NCBI GenBank assembly: GCA_964650465.1
Contig: CAZYTA010000070.1
Location: 1-8,996 of the forward strand
Direction of reading: 5' to 3'
From: RGIG6353 sp964650465
Lineage (GTDB): Bacteria; Bacillota; Clostridia; Oscillospirales; SIG627
DNA length: 8,996 nt
Shown: in pieces, positions 1 to 6,908 of the stretch
How positions within the stretch are numbered: the stretch's first letter is position 1
Layout: every line of letters begins with the position of its first letter
Translations under genes and position numbers: made by a program
Notes under the pieces: generated by a model
The model's input: only the letters and a program-made list of their open reading frames with translations
The model's database searches: none
What the model was told of the DNA's origin: nothing

Positions 1-60
1 AGGTTCTTCCTTAGGTTCTTCCTTAGGTTCTTCCTTAGGTTCTTCCTTAGGTTCTTCCTT
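1..60. repeat. 12-nt tandem repeat coding for Lys-Glu-Glu-Pro
   Basis: Five perfect tandem copies of AGGTTCTTCCTT fill positions 1-60. Degenerate copies continue to about 132. The unit is a multiple of three, so on the minus strand each copy encodes one K-E-E-P unit of the secreted protein's tail. The array begins at the window edge and may be longer. Copy-number change would alter linker length without breaking the frame. Confidence 0.95.
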
Positions 61-900
61 AGACTCTTCCTTGGGGTCTTCCTTAGGCTCTTCTACCTTG
101 GGTTGTTCTACCTTGGGTTCTTCTTCCTTAGGAGTATCTGCAGGAGTATCAGCGGGTGTATCCTTAGCACCTGATGAGTTGCCACCGATTGTGAACATTA
201 CAAGGTTGTGAGGATAACCTGAACCTACAGCACACATTGAATCCATATCATCCTGAAGGTCATCAATCTGGAACTCGAATTCAATAATTTCGCCTTCCTG
301 GAAAGCTCTCTGTACAGGAATAGCCATCTCAACGTAGTAGGTCTTGCCATCACTGCCAAGAACAGTTGCATGCTTCATCTTTTCAACGTCGTCGCCCATT
401 GAATCCTCATAACATGAGAATCTTACACCGTGAGCATCAGCATAGAAAAGGTGGTGAGCATCATTTGATCCGTCATAGGGAGCAAAGTGGTCTTCAAGGT
501 CGTCACCTACACGAACTTCAACAGCATCGGAAAGGTGAGGATGAGCAGCAATCTCAATGTACTCAGGGTCAGCCTGAATAAGTGTGTTGTCAACTACATG
601 AAAGAAAACATATACGTAGCTGTCATCGTAAAGTGCGTAAACTGTACCTGTAGCGGTTGTGTCTTCGCAGCTTCCACCGGAAATATAGTAAGCGTCAGCA
701 GGACCGTGAAGCTTAAGTGTCATACTTTCGGTGTACATAGCATCGAGCTTACCGTCAATGGTAGGTGTTCCCTTAAGAACAAGCTCTTTAACTACTGTGC
801 AGGTGTCCTCGTTAATATCTTCAAGAGCTGCAATAGCATTGAAGCTGAGAAGAGCAACGAGCATCATCAGCACTACTAAGAGTGAAGTGATCTTTTTCAT
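1..900 (-). CDS. Secreted CBM9-like carbohydrate-binding protein with K/E/P-rich repeat tail (3' end missing)
   Basis: The frame is open for exactly 300 codons from an ATG at 898-900 to the window edge, so the C-terminus is absent. Residues 1-24 form a Sec signal peptide: MKK, then a hydrophobic stretch rich in L, V and M, with a likely cut after A-I-A at 22-24. Residues about 38-238 resemble the CBM9/DOMON-like family: PTIDGKLDAMY (46-56), an aromatic strand YDDSYVYVFFHVVDN (91-105) and SDAVEVRVGDD (124-134). In that family this fold binds sugars, often on secreted glycan-degrading or surface proteins. From about residue 245 the chain becomes D-T-P-A and then K-E-E-P repeats, probably an extended linker or wall-spanning tail. 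The start is supported by AAAGGAG just upstream and by a promoter at 974-1002. No catalytic domain is visible, and a missing C-terminal part could carry an anchor or enzyme. The exact ligand is unknown. Confidence 0.85.
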   Translation of the reverse strand, partial: MKKITSLLVVLMMLVALLSFNAIAALEDINEDTCTVVKELVLKGTPTIDGKLDAMYTESMTLKLHGPADAYYISGGSCEDTTATGTVYALYDDSYVYVFFHVVDNTLIQADPEYIEIAAHPHLSDAVEVRVGDDLEDHFAPYDGSNDAHHLFYADAHGVRFSCYEDSMGDDVEKMKHATVLGSDGKTYYVEMAIPVQRAFQEGEIIEFEFQIDDLQDDMDSMCAVGSGYPHNLVMFTIGGNSSGAKDTPADTPADTPKEEEPKVEQPKVEEPKEDPKEESKEEPKEEPKEEPKEEPKEEP

Positions 901-973
901 AAAAGTTCTCCTTTAATATTTTTGGGCAATGCCCTTGTATTTCCTCCCGTGACGGAAGGTTTCTTACGCTGTA

Positions 974-1002
974 ATGATACCACAGTTTAACATAAATGTC
1001 AA
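974..1002 (-). promoter_or_regulatory. Sigma-A-type promoter for the secreted CBM9-like gene
   Basis: On the minus strand a perfect -35 TTGACA (997-1002) is followed by a 17-nt spacer and a -10 TATCAT (974-979). It lies about 70 bp upstream of the ATG at 900, which leaves a leader of roughly 65 nt carrying AAAGGAG. It is divergent from the galTK promoter. This is a sequence match only. Confidence 0.75.
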
Positions 1003-1054
1003 TGGGTTTTGCTTAAAATCAGGACTGAAATACTATCATCTTTTGTTAGTTTTG

Positions 1055-1090
1055 TGCAAATCACTGAAATTCAATACCCGTTTATTTGCA
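1055..1090. repeat. Spaced inverted repeat TGCAAAT...ATTTGCA (possible operator)
   Basis: The arms TGCAAAT (1055-1061) and ATTTGCA (1084-1090) are perfect reverse complements separated by 22 bp. The repeat lies upstream of the galTK promoters and downstream of the divergent promoter's -35. It could be a regulator site, but 7-bp arms occur by chance in AT-rich DNA, so this is a weak call. Confidence 0.25.
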
Positions 1091-1147
1091 TTTTAAATAA
1101 AGGATATCATATTTTGTTTTTTGACAACTTTTTTGTGATTTTATATG

Positions 1148-1176
1148 TTGAAAAACATATCTGCATCAATTATAAT
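1148..1176 (+). promoter_or_regulatory. Sigma-A-type promoter for galT-galK
   Basis: TTGAAA (1148-1153), a 17-nt spacer and a perfect TATAAT (1171-1176) form a near-consensus promoter. Transcription would start near 1183, leaving about 50 nt before the galT ATG at 1235. An in-frame ATG at 1145 would lie upstream of this start, which supports the later galT start. Confidence 0.8.
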
Positions 1177-1234
1177 ACTCTTGTATAAATGGTATGAAAT
1201 TTTATATCAAATAATTACCAAGGAGATAAAAAAT

Positions 1235-2206
1235 ATGGCAGAACTCAGATTTAACCCAATGACACAGGACTGGGTGATGATTGCTTCACACAGACAGAAC
1301 AGGCCTCAGATGCCTAAAGACTGGTGTCCCTTTTGTCCGGGAAGCGGAAAGGTTCCGGATGAATTCGAGGTCTTTGAGTATGACAACGACTTCCCTTCTA
1401 TGATGCAAAACCCACCCCAGCCCGACGACGTAGCTACCGATCTCTTTAAAACCGCCCCTTGCTACGGAAAGTGTGAAGTAATTCTCTATTCCAGTAATCA
1501 CACTATCACTCTTCCTGAACTCTCGCAGGAACACGTCGAAAAACTCGTCAACCTCTGGTGCGAAAGATTTGAAGCTATCAGACAAGATAAGAACATCAAA
1601 TATGTTCTCATATTTGAAAACAGAGGCGAAGCAGTTGGAGTGACAATGCCTCACCCTCACGGTCAGATTTACGGATATTCTTTCATTCCAAAGAAGCTCG
1701 AACTTGAATTTGAATCATCCAAAAAACATCTTGATAAAACAGGAAAATGTCTTTTCTGCGACATCATAAACGAAGAAAAGAAAGAAAACAAACGTATTAT
1801 TTTCGAAAATGATGACTTTATTGTTTTTCTCCCCTTCTGGTCGGAATACCCTTATGGCATTATGGTTGCTTCAAAAAGTCACAAGCAATACATAACTGAT
1901 TTCAATGAATCGGAGAAGAAAAATCTTGCTGCTGCAGTTCGTGAAGCTGCAGGTACGCTCGACTGTCTCTTCGACTTTCCCTTCCCCTACATGATGTGTA
2001 TGCATCAGGGAGCGGTTAACGGCGAAGAAACCGATTATCATCATTTTCACATTGAGTTCTTCCCTCCAATGCGCTCTAAGGATAAAATTAAATTCAACGC
2101 TTCGAGTGAAACCGGAGCTTGGGCTCATTGTAATCCTACATGTCCCGAAGAAAAAGCAATTGAACTCAGAGAAGCCCATGCAAAATATGTATCGGAGGAC
2201 AAATAA
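1235..2206 (+). CDS. galT: Galactose-1-phosphate uridylyltransferase
   Basis: Cytoplasmic Leloir-pathway enzyme that swaps UMP between UDP-glucose and galactose-1-phosphate, giving UDP-galactose and glucose-1-phosphate. The 323-residue product belongs to the HIT-superfamily GalT group. HPHGQ at residues 140-144 holds the nucleophilic histidine (H142), which is uridylylated in the family. CPFC at 31-34, with H89 and H140, matches the metal-site pattern. A second CxxC is at 172-175 and paired histidines occur in YHHFHIEF near the C-terminus. The frame is open back to an ATG at 1145. I chose 1235 because AGGAG sits 9 nt before it, MAELRFNP is the usual family N-terminus, and the promoter lies at 1148-1176. 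The galK ATG follows the stop codon directly, so the two genes form one operon. GalE is not in the window. Confidence 0.96.
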   Translation: MAELRFNPMTQDWVMIASHRQNRPQMPKDWCPFCPGSGKVPDEFEVFEYDNDFPSMMQNPPQPDDVATDLFKTAPCYGKCEVILYSSNHTITLPELSQEHVEKLVNLWCERFEAIRQDKNIKYVLIFENRGEAVGVTMPHPHGQIYGYSFIPKKLELEFESSKKHLDKTGKCLFCDIINEEKKENKRIIFENDDFIVFLPFWSEYPYGIMVASKSHKQYITDFNESEKKNLAAAVREAAGTLDCLFDFPFPYMMCMHQGAVNGEETDYHHFHIEFFPPMRSKDKIKFNASSETGAWAHCNPTCPEEKAIELREAHAKYVSEDK

Positions 2207-3391
2207 ATGACTGTAGCAGAAATAAAAAAAGAGTTTATAAAGCGTTTTGGCGGAGATGAAAACGAAGTTAGAATTTTTGCATCTCCCGGACGTGTTAATC
2301 TAATCGGAGAACATATTGATTATAACGGAGGCTCTGTCCTTCCTGCCGCAATAACTCTTGGTACCACTATTGCCGCAAGAGCCAGAAACGACAGAAAGTT
2401 GGTTATGGAAGCAACCGACCTTAGCGACCATGTTGTTGTTGACCTGGACAAAATCGATGACTACAAAGACCTTTGGTGGGGTAATTACCAAGCGGGTGTA
2501 GCCAAAGAACTTATGCTTGATAATTATGACCTTGTTGGTGCAGATATGCTCTATGATGATACACTTCCTCACGGCGGAGGACTGTCCTCATCTGCTGCCA
2601 TAGAAGTTGCAACAGCACTCACACTTACCGTTTTTGCAAATGAAAACGCCGGAAAAACAGAAAAAGTAGATATGATACAGATGGCACTTATAGGACAGAG
2701 AGCCGAAAGGAATTATGCCGGTGTATCCTGCGGAATTATGGATCAGTTTGCTTCTGCTATGGGCAAAGAAAACTGTGCTGTGCTTGTTGACTGTGCAACA
2801 CTTGATTATAAGCATGTTCCCCTTGAGCTCGGAGATTGCAGTATAGTCATCACTAACACAAACAAAAAACGCAGTCTTATTACTTCAAAATATAATGAGA
2901 GATGCGATGAATGTGCTAAAGCGCTTGCTGATATTCAGACTGTTATTCCCGATATTAAATTACTCGGCGAACTCACAACCGAACAGTTTGAAGCTAACAA
3001 AAATGCTATAAAATGTGACATATGTAAAAAGCGTGCCGAACATGTTGTTTACGAATGTGACAGAGTTGCTAAATCGGTAGAAGCTTTACAAAAAGGAGAT
3101 ATAACTGAATTTGGAAAACTTCTTAATGCATCTGGTGATTCACTCCGCGACCTATACGAAGTAACAGGAATCGAACTTGATACTCTCGTAGGTGCCGCAA
3201 GAAGTGTTAAGGGATGCGTAGGCTCAAGAATGACCGGCGCAGGCTTTGGCGGCTGTACGGTTAGTATCGTACAAAACGATTCTATTGAGGAGTTTAAGGA
3301 AACAGTTCACAAAATTTATACCGAAAAAATCGGATATGAGCCTTCTTTCTACATCACAACTCCCGGTGACGGCGGAAGAGAAATAAAATAA
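2207..3391 (+). CDS. galK: Galactokinase
   Basis: ATP-dependent kinase that makes alpha-D-galactose-1-phosphate, the substrate of the GalT encoded just upstream. The 394-residue protein has the usual bacterial length and all three GHMP-kinase signatures: the galactokinase box GRVNLIGEHIDYN (28-40), the ATP loop PHGGGLSSSAA (121-131) and the C-terminal glycine motif MTGAGFGG (342-349). D179 in CGIMDQF is the expected catalytic base, and R29 is the likely partner arginine. The ATG abuts the galT TAA with no gap, and GGAGG at 2194-2198, inside the galT end, is its ribosome site, so translation is probably coupled. A strong hairpin at 3405-3443 ends the operon. Nothing looks truncated or unusual. 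Confidence 0.97.
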   Translation: MTVAEIKKEFIKRFGGDENEVRIFASPGRVNLIGEHIDYNGGSVLPAAITLGTTIAARARNDRKLVMEATDLSDHVVVDLDKIDDYKDLWWGNYQAGVAKELMLDNYDLVGADMLYDDTLPHGGGLSSSAAIEVATALTLTVFANENAGKTEKVDMIQMALIGQRAERNYAGVSCGIMDQFASAMGKENCAVLVDCATLDYKHVPLELGDCSIVITNTNKKRSLITSKYNERCDECAKALADIQTVIPDIKLLGELTTEQFEANKNAIKCDICKKRAEHVVYECDRVAKSVEALQKGDITEFGKLLNASGDSLRDLYEVTGIELDTLVGAARSVKGCVGSRMTGAGFGGCTVSIVQNDSIEEFKETVHKIYTEKIGYEPSFYITTPGDGGREIK

Positions 3392-3404
3392 TTGATAACG
3401 ATAT

Positions 3405-3443
3405 AAAACAAAGCCTCGCAGAGATACTGCGAGGCTTTGTTTT
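3405..3443. terminator. Bidirectional intrinsic terminator between galK and pduL
   Basis: A perfect 16-bp stem (3405-3420 with 3428-3443) encloses the 7-nt loop GAGATAC. It is followed by a T-run on the plus strand and by a T/A-rich run on the minus strand (TTTTATAT-type). It lies 13 bp after the galK stop and abuts the pduL stop codon at 3443-3445. It should therefore end both convergent transcripts. Confidence 0.9.
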
Positions 3444-4090
3444 TAATTATTTGATACAATTTTAACCTTACATCCATTACCGATGCCACACGCATTTGCA
3501 TCATCTGTGTCCAGATGCATTTCAAGTGCAAATTTGTCGCTGACACGAACCTGAACATCGTAAAGTGTTGTTCTCTTGCCGTCACCCTTTGCTTCAACTG
3601 CTACATATTCACCGTCTTTGACACCAAATTTTTTGCCGTCTTCAAGACTCATATGTATATGTCTGTTTGCAAGAATACATCCTTCTTTGAGAGTAACAAT
3701 TCCCTTGGGACCAACTATAGTAATAGGTGCTGAACCTTCGATCTTTCCGGATTCGCGAACGGGCGGCTTAACCTTCAGAGTAAAAGAATCTGTTCTTGAA
3801 ATTTCAACCTGAGACTCTTTTCTTACAGGACCAAGTACCCGAACTCCCTCGATAGCCTTAAGCGAAGGACCTATAAGCGTGAGCTGTTCTTTACAAGCAT
3901 ACTGACCGGGCTGAGAAAGATCCTTAAGCTTTGTAAGCTCATAACCTTTACCAAACAGTGTTTCAAGATGTTCCTGAGAAAGATGTATATGTCTGTTAGA
4001 CACTCCAACAGGCACAAGAGCTTCCTCACTTTGGCAAGCAGAAATGACCTTATTAACTATTTCACTAATTACTTTTACATCGTACTCCAT
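3443..4090 (-). CDS. pduL: PduL-type phosphate propanoyltransferase (microcompartment phosphotransacylase)
   Basis: Converts acyl-CoA plus phosphate to acyl-phosphate plus CoA inside the BMC lumen, recycling CoA for the aldehyde dehydrogenase encoded just upstream. The 215-residue protein shows the duplicated PduL fold: GVSNRHIHL (29-37) and ANRHIHMS (141-148) each give an HxH metal pair, and MHLDTDDANA (191-200) gives a further histidine. With E96 these match the two-zinc ligand pattern of the family. Residues 5-19 form a short amphipathic helix, IxEIVNKVISA-like, typical of encapsulation peptides. I start at the ATG at 4088-4090 because AAGGAG lies 8 nt before it; the in-frame ATG at 4094-4096 is only 2 nt from that site. 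It is the last gene before the terminator, 15 nt after the dehydrogenase stop. Acetyl- versus propionyl-CoA preference cannot be read from the sequence. Confidence 0.95.
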   Translation of the reverse strand: MEYDVKVISEIVNKVISACQSEEALVPVGVSNRHIHLSQEHLETLFGKGYELTKLKDLSQPGQYACKEQLTLIGPSLKAIEGVRVLGPVRKESQVEISRTDSFTLKVKPPVRESGKIEGSAPITIVGPKGIVTLKEGCILANRHIHMSLEDGKKFGVKDGEYVAVEAKGDGKRTTLYDVQVRVSDKFALEMHLDTDDANACGIGNGCKVKIVSNN

Positions 4091-4105
4091 TATCATAACT
4101 CCTTA

Positions 4106-5560
4106 TCAGATAATTCTGAAGCTGTCAGCAAGAACACATCTACGCTGTCTGGTAAAGCTTCTTGCCGAGGTGATACCTTCTCCGGTAGGACCTGCAATAG
4201 TGAAAGTTGCATGTCCTTCTCCGCCAAATCCGATACCTGCATAGGAAGGAGCGTTTTTAACAAAAATAGTTGTTTCTACCGCTTTAGCAAATTTTGAAAG
4301 ATTATCAATGTTCTTTGAATGCATATGTGCTGTATGACGGCAACCATGCTCAGCCTTAACTGCAAGCTCTACAGCCTGATCTATATTGTCTACTCTTACT
4401 ATAGGAAGAATAGGCATCATCAACTCATGCTGAACAAAATCGTGTTCAAAAGGAACTTCGCAAATGATACATCTGATATCCTTGCTTACTTCAACGCAAA
4501 TCATTTTAAGAATAACATCAGCGTTTCTGCCAACACAATCACGATTAACAACCTTAGAAGTCTTACCGGCTTTGTTCGTCTTTTCCTGAAGAACAATCTT
4601 TGCAAGAGCATCAGCCTGCTCAGAGGTAATCATATATGCACCTGCTTTTTTCATACCGGAAATAAGCTCATCTGCAATATTTCTGAAAGCAAATACTTCC
4701 TTTTCAGCAATACAAGGAAGATTGTTGTCGAAGGTACATCCATCAATGATGTCTTTTGCAGCCTTCGCAATGTCAGCTGTATCATCAACAATTACAGGAG
4801 GATTTCCTGCGCCTGCTCCTATTGCCTTTTTGCCGGAAGAAAGAACGGCTTTAACAACACCGGGACCGCCTGTGCATACAAGTAACTTAATAAGAGGATG
4901 AGACTGCATTATAGCTGCTGAATCAAGAGTGGGCTTGTCCATTGAGCAAACAAGAACATCAGGACCGCCTGAAGCCTTCGATGCTCTGTTTACGAGGTCA
5001 ACCGCATAATTAGAGGTAGCTATGGCGTTAGGATGGGGATTGAATACAACACCGTTACCGGCGGCTATCATGCCAATTGAGTTGCATATAACCGTTTCAC
5101 TGGGATTAGTACTGGGAGTTATAGCGCCAACAACACCAAAAGGTGCCATTTCAATAAGAGTAAGACCGTCATCTCCTGTCTTAGCAGTTGAAACAATATC
5201 CTCGGTTCCAGGCGTTTTATCAGCAACAAGAATGTGTTTGAGTCTCTTGTGATCGACTCTGCCCATACCTGTTTCCTCAACACCTATTTCAGCCATAACA
5301 GGAGCCTCTTCTCTTGTGAGACGGCGTATCTCTGTAATTATCTTTTCGCGCTTTTCAACCGACATATCTCTAACAGCCTTGTAGCCCTTGTTAGCGGCTT
5401 CAATAGCTTCATTCATATCGCTGTAAATGCCGATAAGCTTTCTGCCGTTATACTGGGTTGAGTCCCATTTAGCAGCAGGTTTAGCAGCAGAATCTATCTG
5501 CATCGCACCAATTACCTTCTCCACAATAGACTTAATCTCATTCTCCGTAATCTGTGCCAT
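4106..5560 (-). CDS. CoA-acylating aldehyde dehydrogenase of a microcompartment (EutE/PduP family)
   Basis: Oxidises an aldehyde to acyl-CoA with NAD+ in the BMC lumen; PduL then handles the acyl-CoA. The 484-residue protein has the nucleotide-site segment TPSTNPSET (148-156), VCTGGPGVVKAV (228-239), GAGAGNPPVIVDD (248-260) and the active-site segment FDNNLPCIAEKEV with C283 as the nucleophile. These are hallmarks of the acylating group, unlike ordinary aldehyde dehydrogenases. Residues 1-20 are a separate amphipathic helix (EIKSIVEKVIGAM), followed by an Ala/Lys/Pro linker up to about 38; this is the expected layout of an encapsulation peptide, and the protein is slightly longer than typical EutE or PduP. 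The ATG at 5558-5560 follows AAAGGA by 8 nt. The gene lies 30 nt after deoR and 15 nt before pduL. Whether the substrate is acetaldehyde, propionaldehyde or another aldehyde is open. Confidence 0.95.
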   Translation of the reverse strand: MAQITENEIKSIVEKVIGAMQIDSAAKPAAKWDSTQYNGRKLIGIYSDMNEAIEAANKGYKAVRDMSVEKREKIITEIRRLTREEAPVMAEIGVEETGMGRVDHKRLKHILVADKTPGTEDIVSTAKTGDDGLTLIEMAPFGVVGAITPSTNPSETVICNSIGMIAAGNGVVFNPHPNAIATSNYAVDLVNRASKASGGPDVLVCSMDKPTLDSAAIMQSHPLIKLLVCTGGPGVVKAVLSSGKKAIGAGAGNPPVIVDDTADIAKAAKDIIDGCTFDNNLPCIAEKEVFAFRNIADELISGMKKAGAYMITSEQADALAKIVLQEKTNKAGKTSKVVNRDCVGRNADVILKMICVEVSKDIRCIICEVPFEHDFVQHELMMPILPIVRVDNIDQAVELAVKAEHGCRHTAHMHSKNIDNLSKFAKAVETTIFVKNAPSYAGIGFGGEGHATFTIAGPTGEGITSARSFTRQRRCVLADSFRII

Positions 5561-5590
5561 AATATCAATCCTTTCACTGTATAATTTGCG

Positions 5591-6349
5591 TTAATAAATC
5601 AACTCAATATTTCTTTTTTCAAACTCTTTGATGCATTCGTCATCCGGTTTAAAGTCTGTGACTACAATGTCAATATCATTGAGTTCGCATATTTTAACAA
5701 AAGAAATTTTGTTAAACTTCGTATTGTCAACTGCGAGAATTACTTTATTAGCATTTTTAACAAAGCTCTTCTTCAAATCAGCGTTGTTCTCTCTTGTGTC
5801 CGTTATGCCTTTCAATAAGTCAAGTCCTTTGCAAGACATAACAGCGTAATCGGCGTGATAATTAGATATGACCGCGGTAGCGGAGGCACTTAAAAATGAC
5901 ATAGAATCCTGTCTGTAAGTACCGCCTGTTGATATGATACGCCAATCGTTTGTTGCCGGAAGGTCAAGTAAAATTTCAACAGAATTTGTTATAAGTGTTA
6001 AATTATGTTTATTAAATATGCTCTTAACAGTAAACAAAGCTGTTGTACTTGCATCAAGCATAATAGTGTCGCCGTCTTGAATTAAGTCACCAATTTTTTC
6101 GGCTATATACTTCTTTCCTGACACGTTAGTAAGCTTTCTTACAGTATACGGCAGCTCAGCTGTCATATTATCGCTTTTTACAGCCCCACCATAGGTTTTC
6201 TTAGCGAAGCCTTCCCTTTCAAGCTTCTCAAGGTCACGTCTTATCGTTTCCTCTGTAACAGAATACAAAACTGCAAGATCGCTTACAATTACCTTTCCGT
6301 CAAGCATAAGCTTTGAAAGTATTTCGTTTTTTCTCTCAATCGGTAACAT
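5591..6349 (-). CDS. DeoR-family transcriptional regulator inside the BMC operon
   Basis: A 252-residue DNA-binding regulator with the normal DeoR length and layout. The N-terminal winged helix-turn-helix spans about residues 3-57: a recognition region VTEETIRRDLEKLEREG (31-47) and the wing KTYGGAV. The C-terminal sugar-phosphate-isomerase-like effector domain shows LDASTTALFTV (98-108), TGGTYR (141-146) and AVDNTKF (206-212). Such regulators usually repress catabolic operons and are released by a phosphorylated sugar intermediate. The gene sits 10 nt after the BMC-T stop and 30 nt before the aldehyde dehydrogenase, on the same strand. It is thus most likely co-transcribed and autoregulates this operon; that role and its effector are inferred. 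AAGGTGA precedes the ATG at the right distance. No operator can be located because the operon promoter lies outside the window. Confidence 0.93.
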   Translation of the reverse strand: MLPIERKNEILSKLMLDGKVIVSDLAVLYSVTEETIRRDLEKLEREGFAKKTYGGAVKSDNMTAELPYTVRKLTNVSGKKYIAEKIGDLIQDGDTIMLDASTTALFTVKSIFNKHNLTLITNSVEILLDLPATNDWRIISTGGTYRQDSMSFLSASATAVISNYHADYAVMSCKGLDLLKGITDTRENNADLKKSFVKNANKVILAVDNTKFNKISFVKICELNDIDIVVTDFKPDDECIKEFEKRNIELIY

Positions 6350-6359
6350 TTAAATCACC

Positions 6360-6908
6360 TTAAAGAATATTTTTCCAGAGCTTTTCATCAGGACCAGCGA
6401 TAACTGAACTGTCAAGGAACATTCCGTTTCCGCCAGCTCCGGCAATTGCTTTATCTATCGCAGACTTTACAGCAGAAACTTCACCTGTAAGTAACAGATA
6501 GGATTTACCACACATACCACGTGCAAGTCTCAATTCTATAAGGTCAACAATAGCGGTTTTAGCCGCAGTATCTGCCGCAACTATAGCTGATGCTACAGAA
6601 TATGTTTCGAGTACACCCAACGCCTTGGGATTTTCGATAGAAATCGTTCCGTAAATCGCGCCGAAAAGTGATTCGTGAGGATTACCTAATACAAATGTAT
6701 CAATCAAATGTTCGGTAGCGTGTTTGGACGCTGCATCGACAGCGGCACGAACAGCACTTAAATCACCTTCGATAAGAACAAAGTACTTACCAGGGCACAC
6801 AGTTTCTGCGTGTATGATATCAACTTCAGTAGTTTTTACCATAATATCGGCAGCGGTAATACCTGAGGAAACTGTCTTGAATTCAACAAGACCGATTGCC
6901 TTACCCAT
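6360..6908 (-). CDS. pduT: PduT-like BMC-T shell protein (tandem BMC domains, Fe-S pore)
   Basis: A 182-residue trimer-forming shell protein with two fused BMC domains: about residues 1-90 (GKAIGLVEF start) and 95-178 (ALGVLETYSV start). Three chains would make a pseudo-hexameric facet tile. The first pore loop reads ETVCPGKY with C38. In Salmonella PduT, C38 of three chains binds a [4Fe-4S] cluster at the trimer axis, and here the residue number is the same. The second pore loop reads RGMCGKSY with a further cysteine, C133, one alignment step along from the first. The start at 6908 is chosen because GGAGG lies 9 nt before it; the in-frame ATG at 6914 is only 3 nt away. The ATG overlaps the preceding TAA by one base (TAATG), so translation is coupled to the PduS-like gene, its expected electron partner. 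Length is close to the 184 residues of Salmonella PduT. Confidence 0.93.
   Translation of the reverse strand: MGKAIGLVEFKTVSSGITAADIMVKTTEVDIIHAETVCPGKYFVLIEGDLSAVRAAVDAASKHATEHLIDTFVLGNPHESLFGAIYGTISIENPKALGVLETYSVASAIVAADTAAKTAIVDLIELRLARGMCGKSYLLLTGEVSAVKSAIDKAIAGAGGNGMFLDSSVIAGPDEKLWKNIL

Larger units (their letters stand above)
901..1234. other. Divergent intergenic region between the secreted-protein gene and galT
   Basis: This 334-bp AT-rich stretch holds no gene I can support. It contains the minus-strand promoter (974-1002) with its leader (901-973), and the galTK promoter (1148-1176) with its leader. A second, weaker plus-strand promoter-like pair lies at 1121-1149 (TTGACA, 17 nt, TATGTT) and overlaps the -35 of the stronger one. 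A spaced 7-bp inverted repeat sits at 1055-1090. I see no riboswitch or RNA gene fold. Confidence 0.7.

Noticed and set aside
1..60. Short tandem repeats as a CRISPR array
   Set aside because: Units are 12 nt, directly adjacent with no spacers, and read as K-E-E-P in an open coding frame.
366..916. Several plus-strand open frames of 61-130 residues
   Set aside because: They are antisense to the secreted CBM9-like gene, which has a signal peptide, promoter, ribosome site and family motifs; these frames have none.
1145..1234. 30-residue N-terminal extension of galT from the ATG at 1145
   Set aside because: The extension lies on top of a near-consensus promoter (1148-1176), has no ribosome site and is not like GalT; the ATG at 1235 has AGGAG 9 nt upstream and the family N-terminus.
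3406..3442. Hairpin as a small RNA or attachment site
   Set aside because: Its position between two convergent stop codons, perfect stem and flanking T-runs fit a bidirectional terminator best.
4319..4885. 188-residue plus-strand open frame within the aldehyde dehydrogenase gene
   Set aside because: Antisense shadow of a clear dehydrogenase gene; no ribosome site and no recognisable domain.
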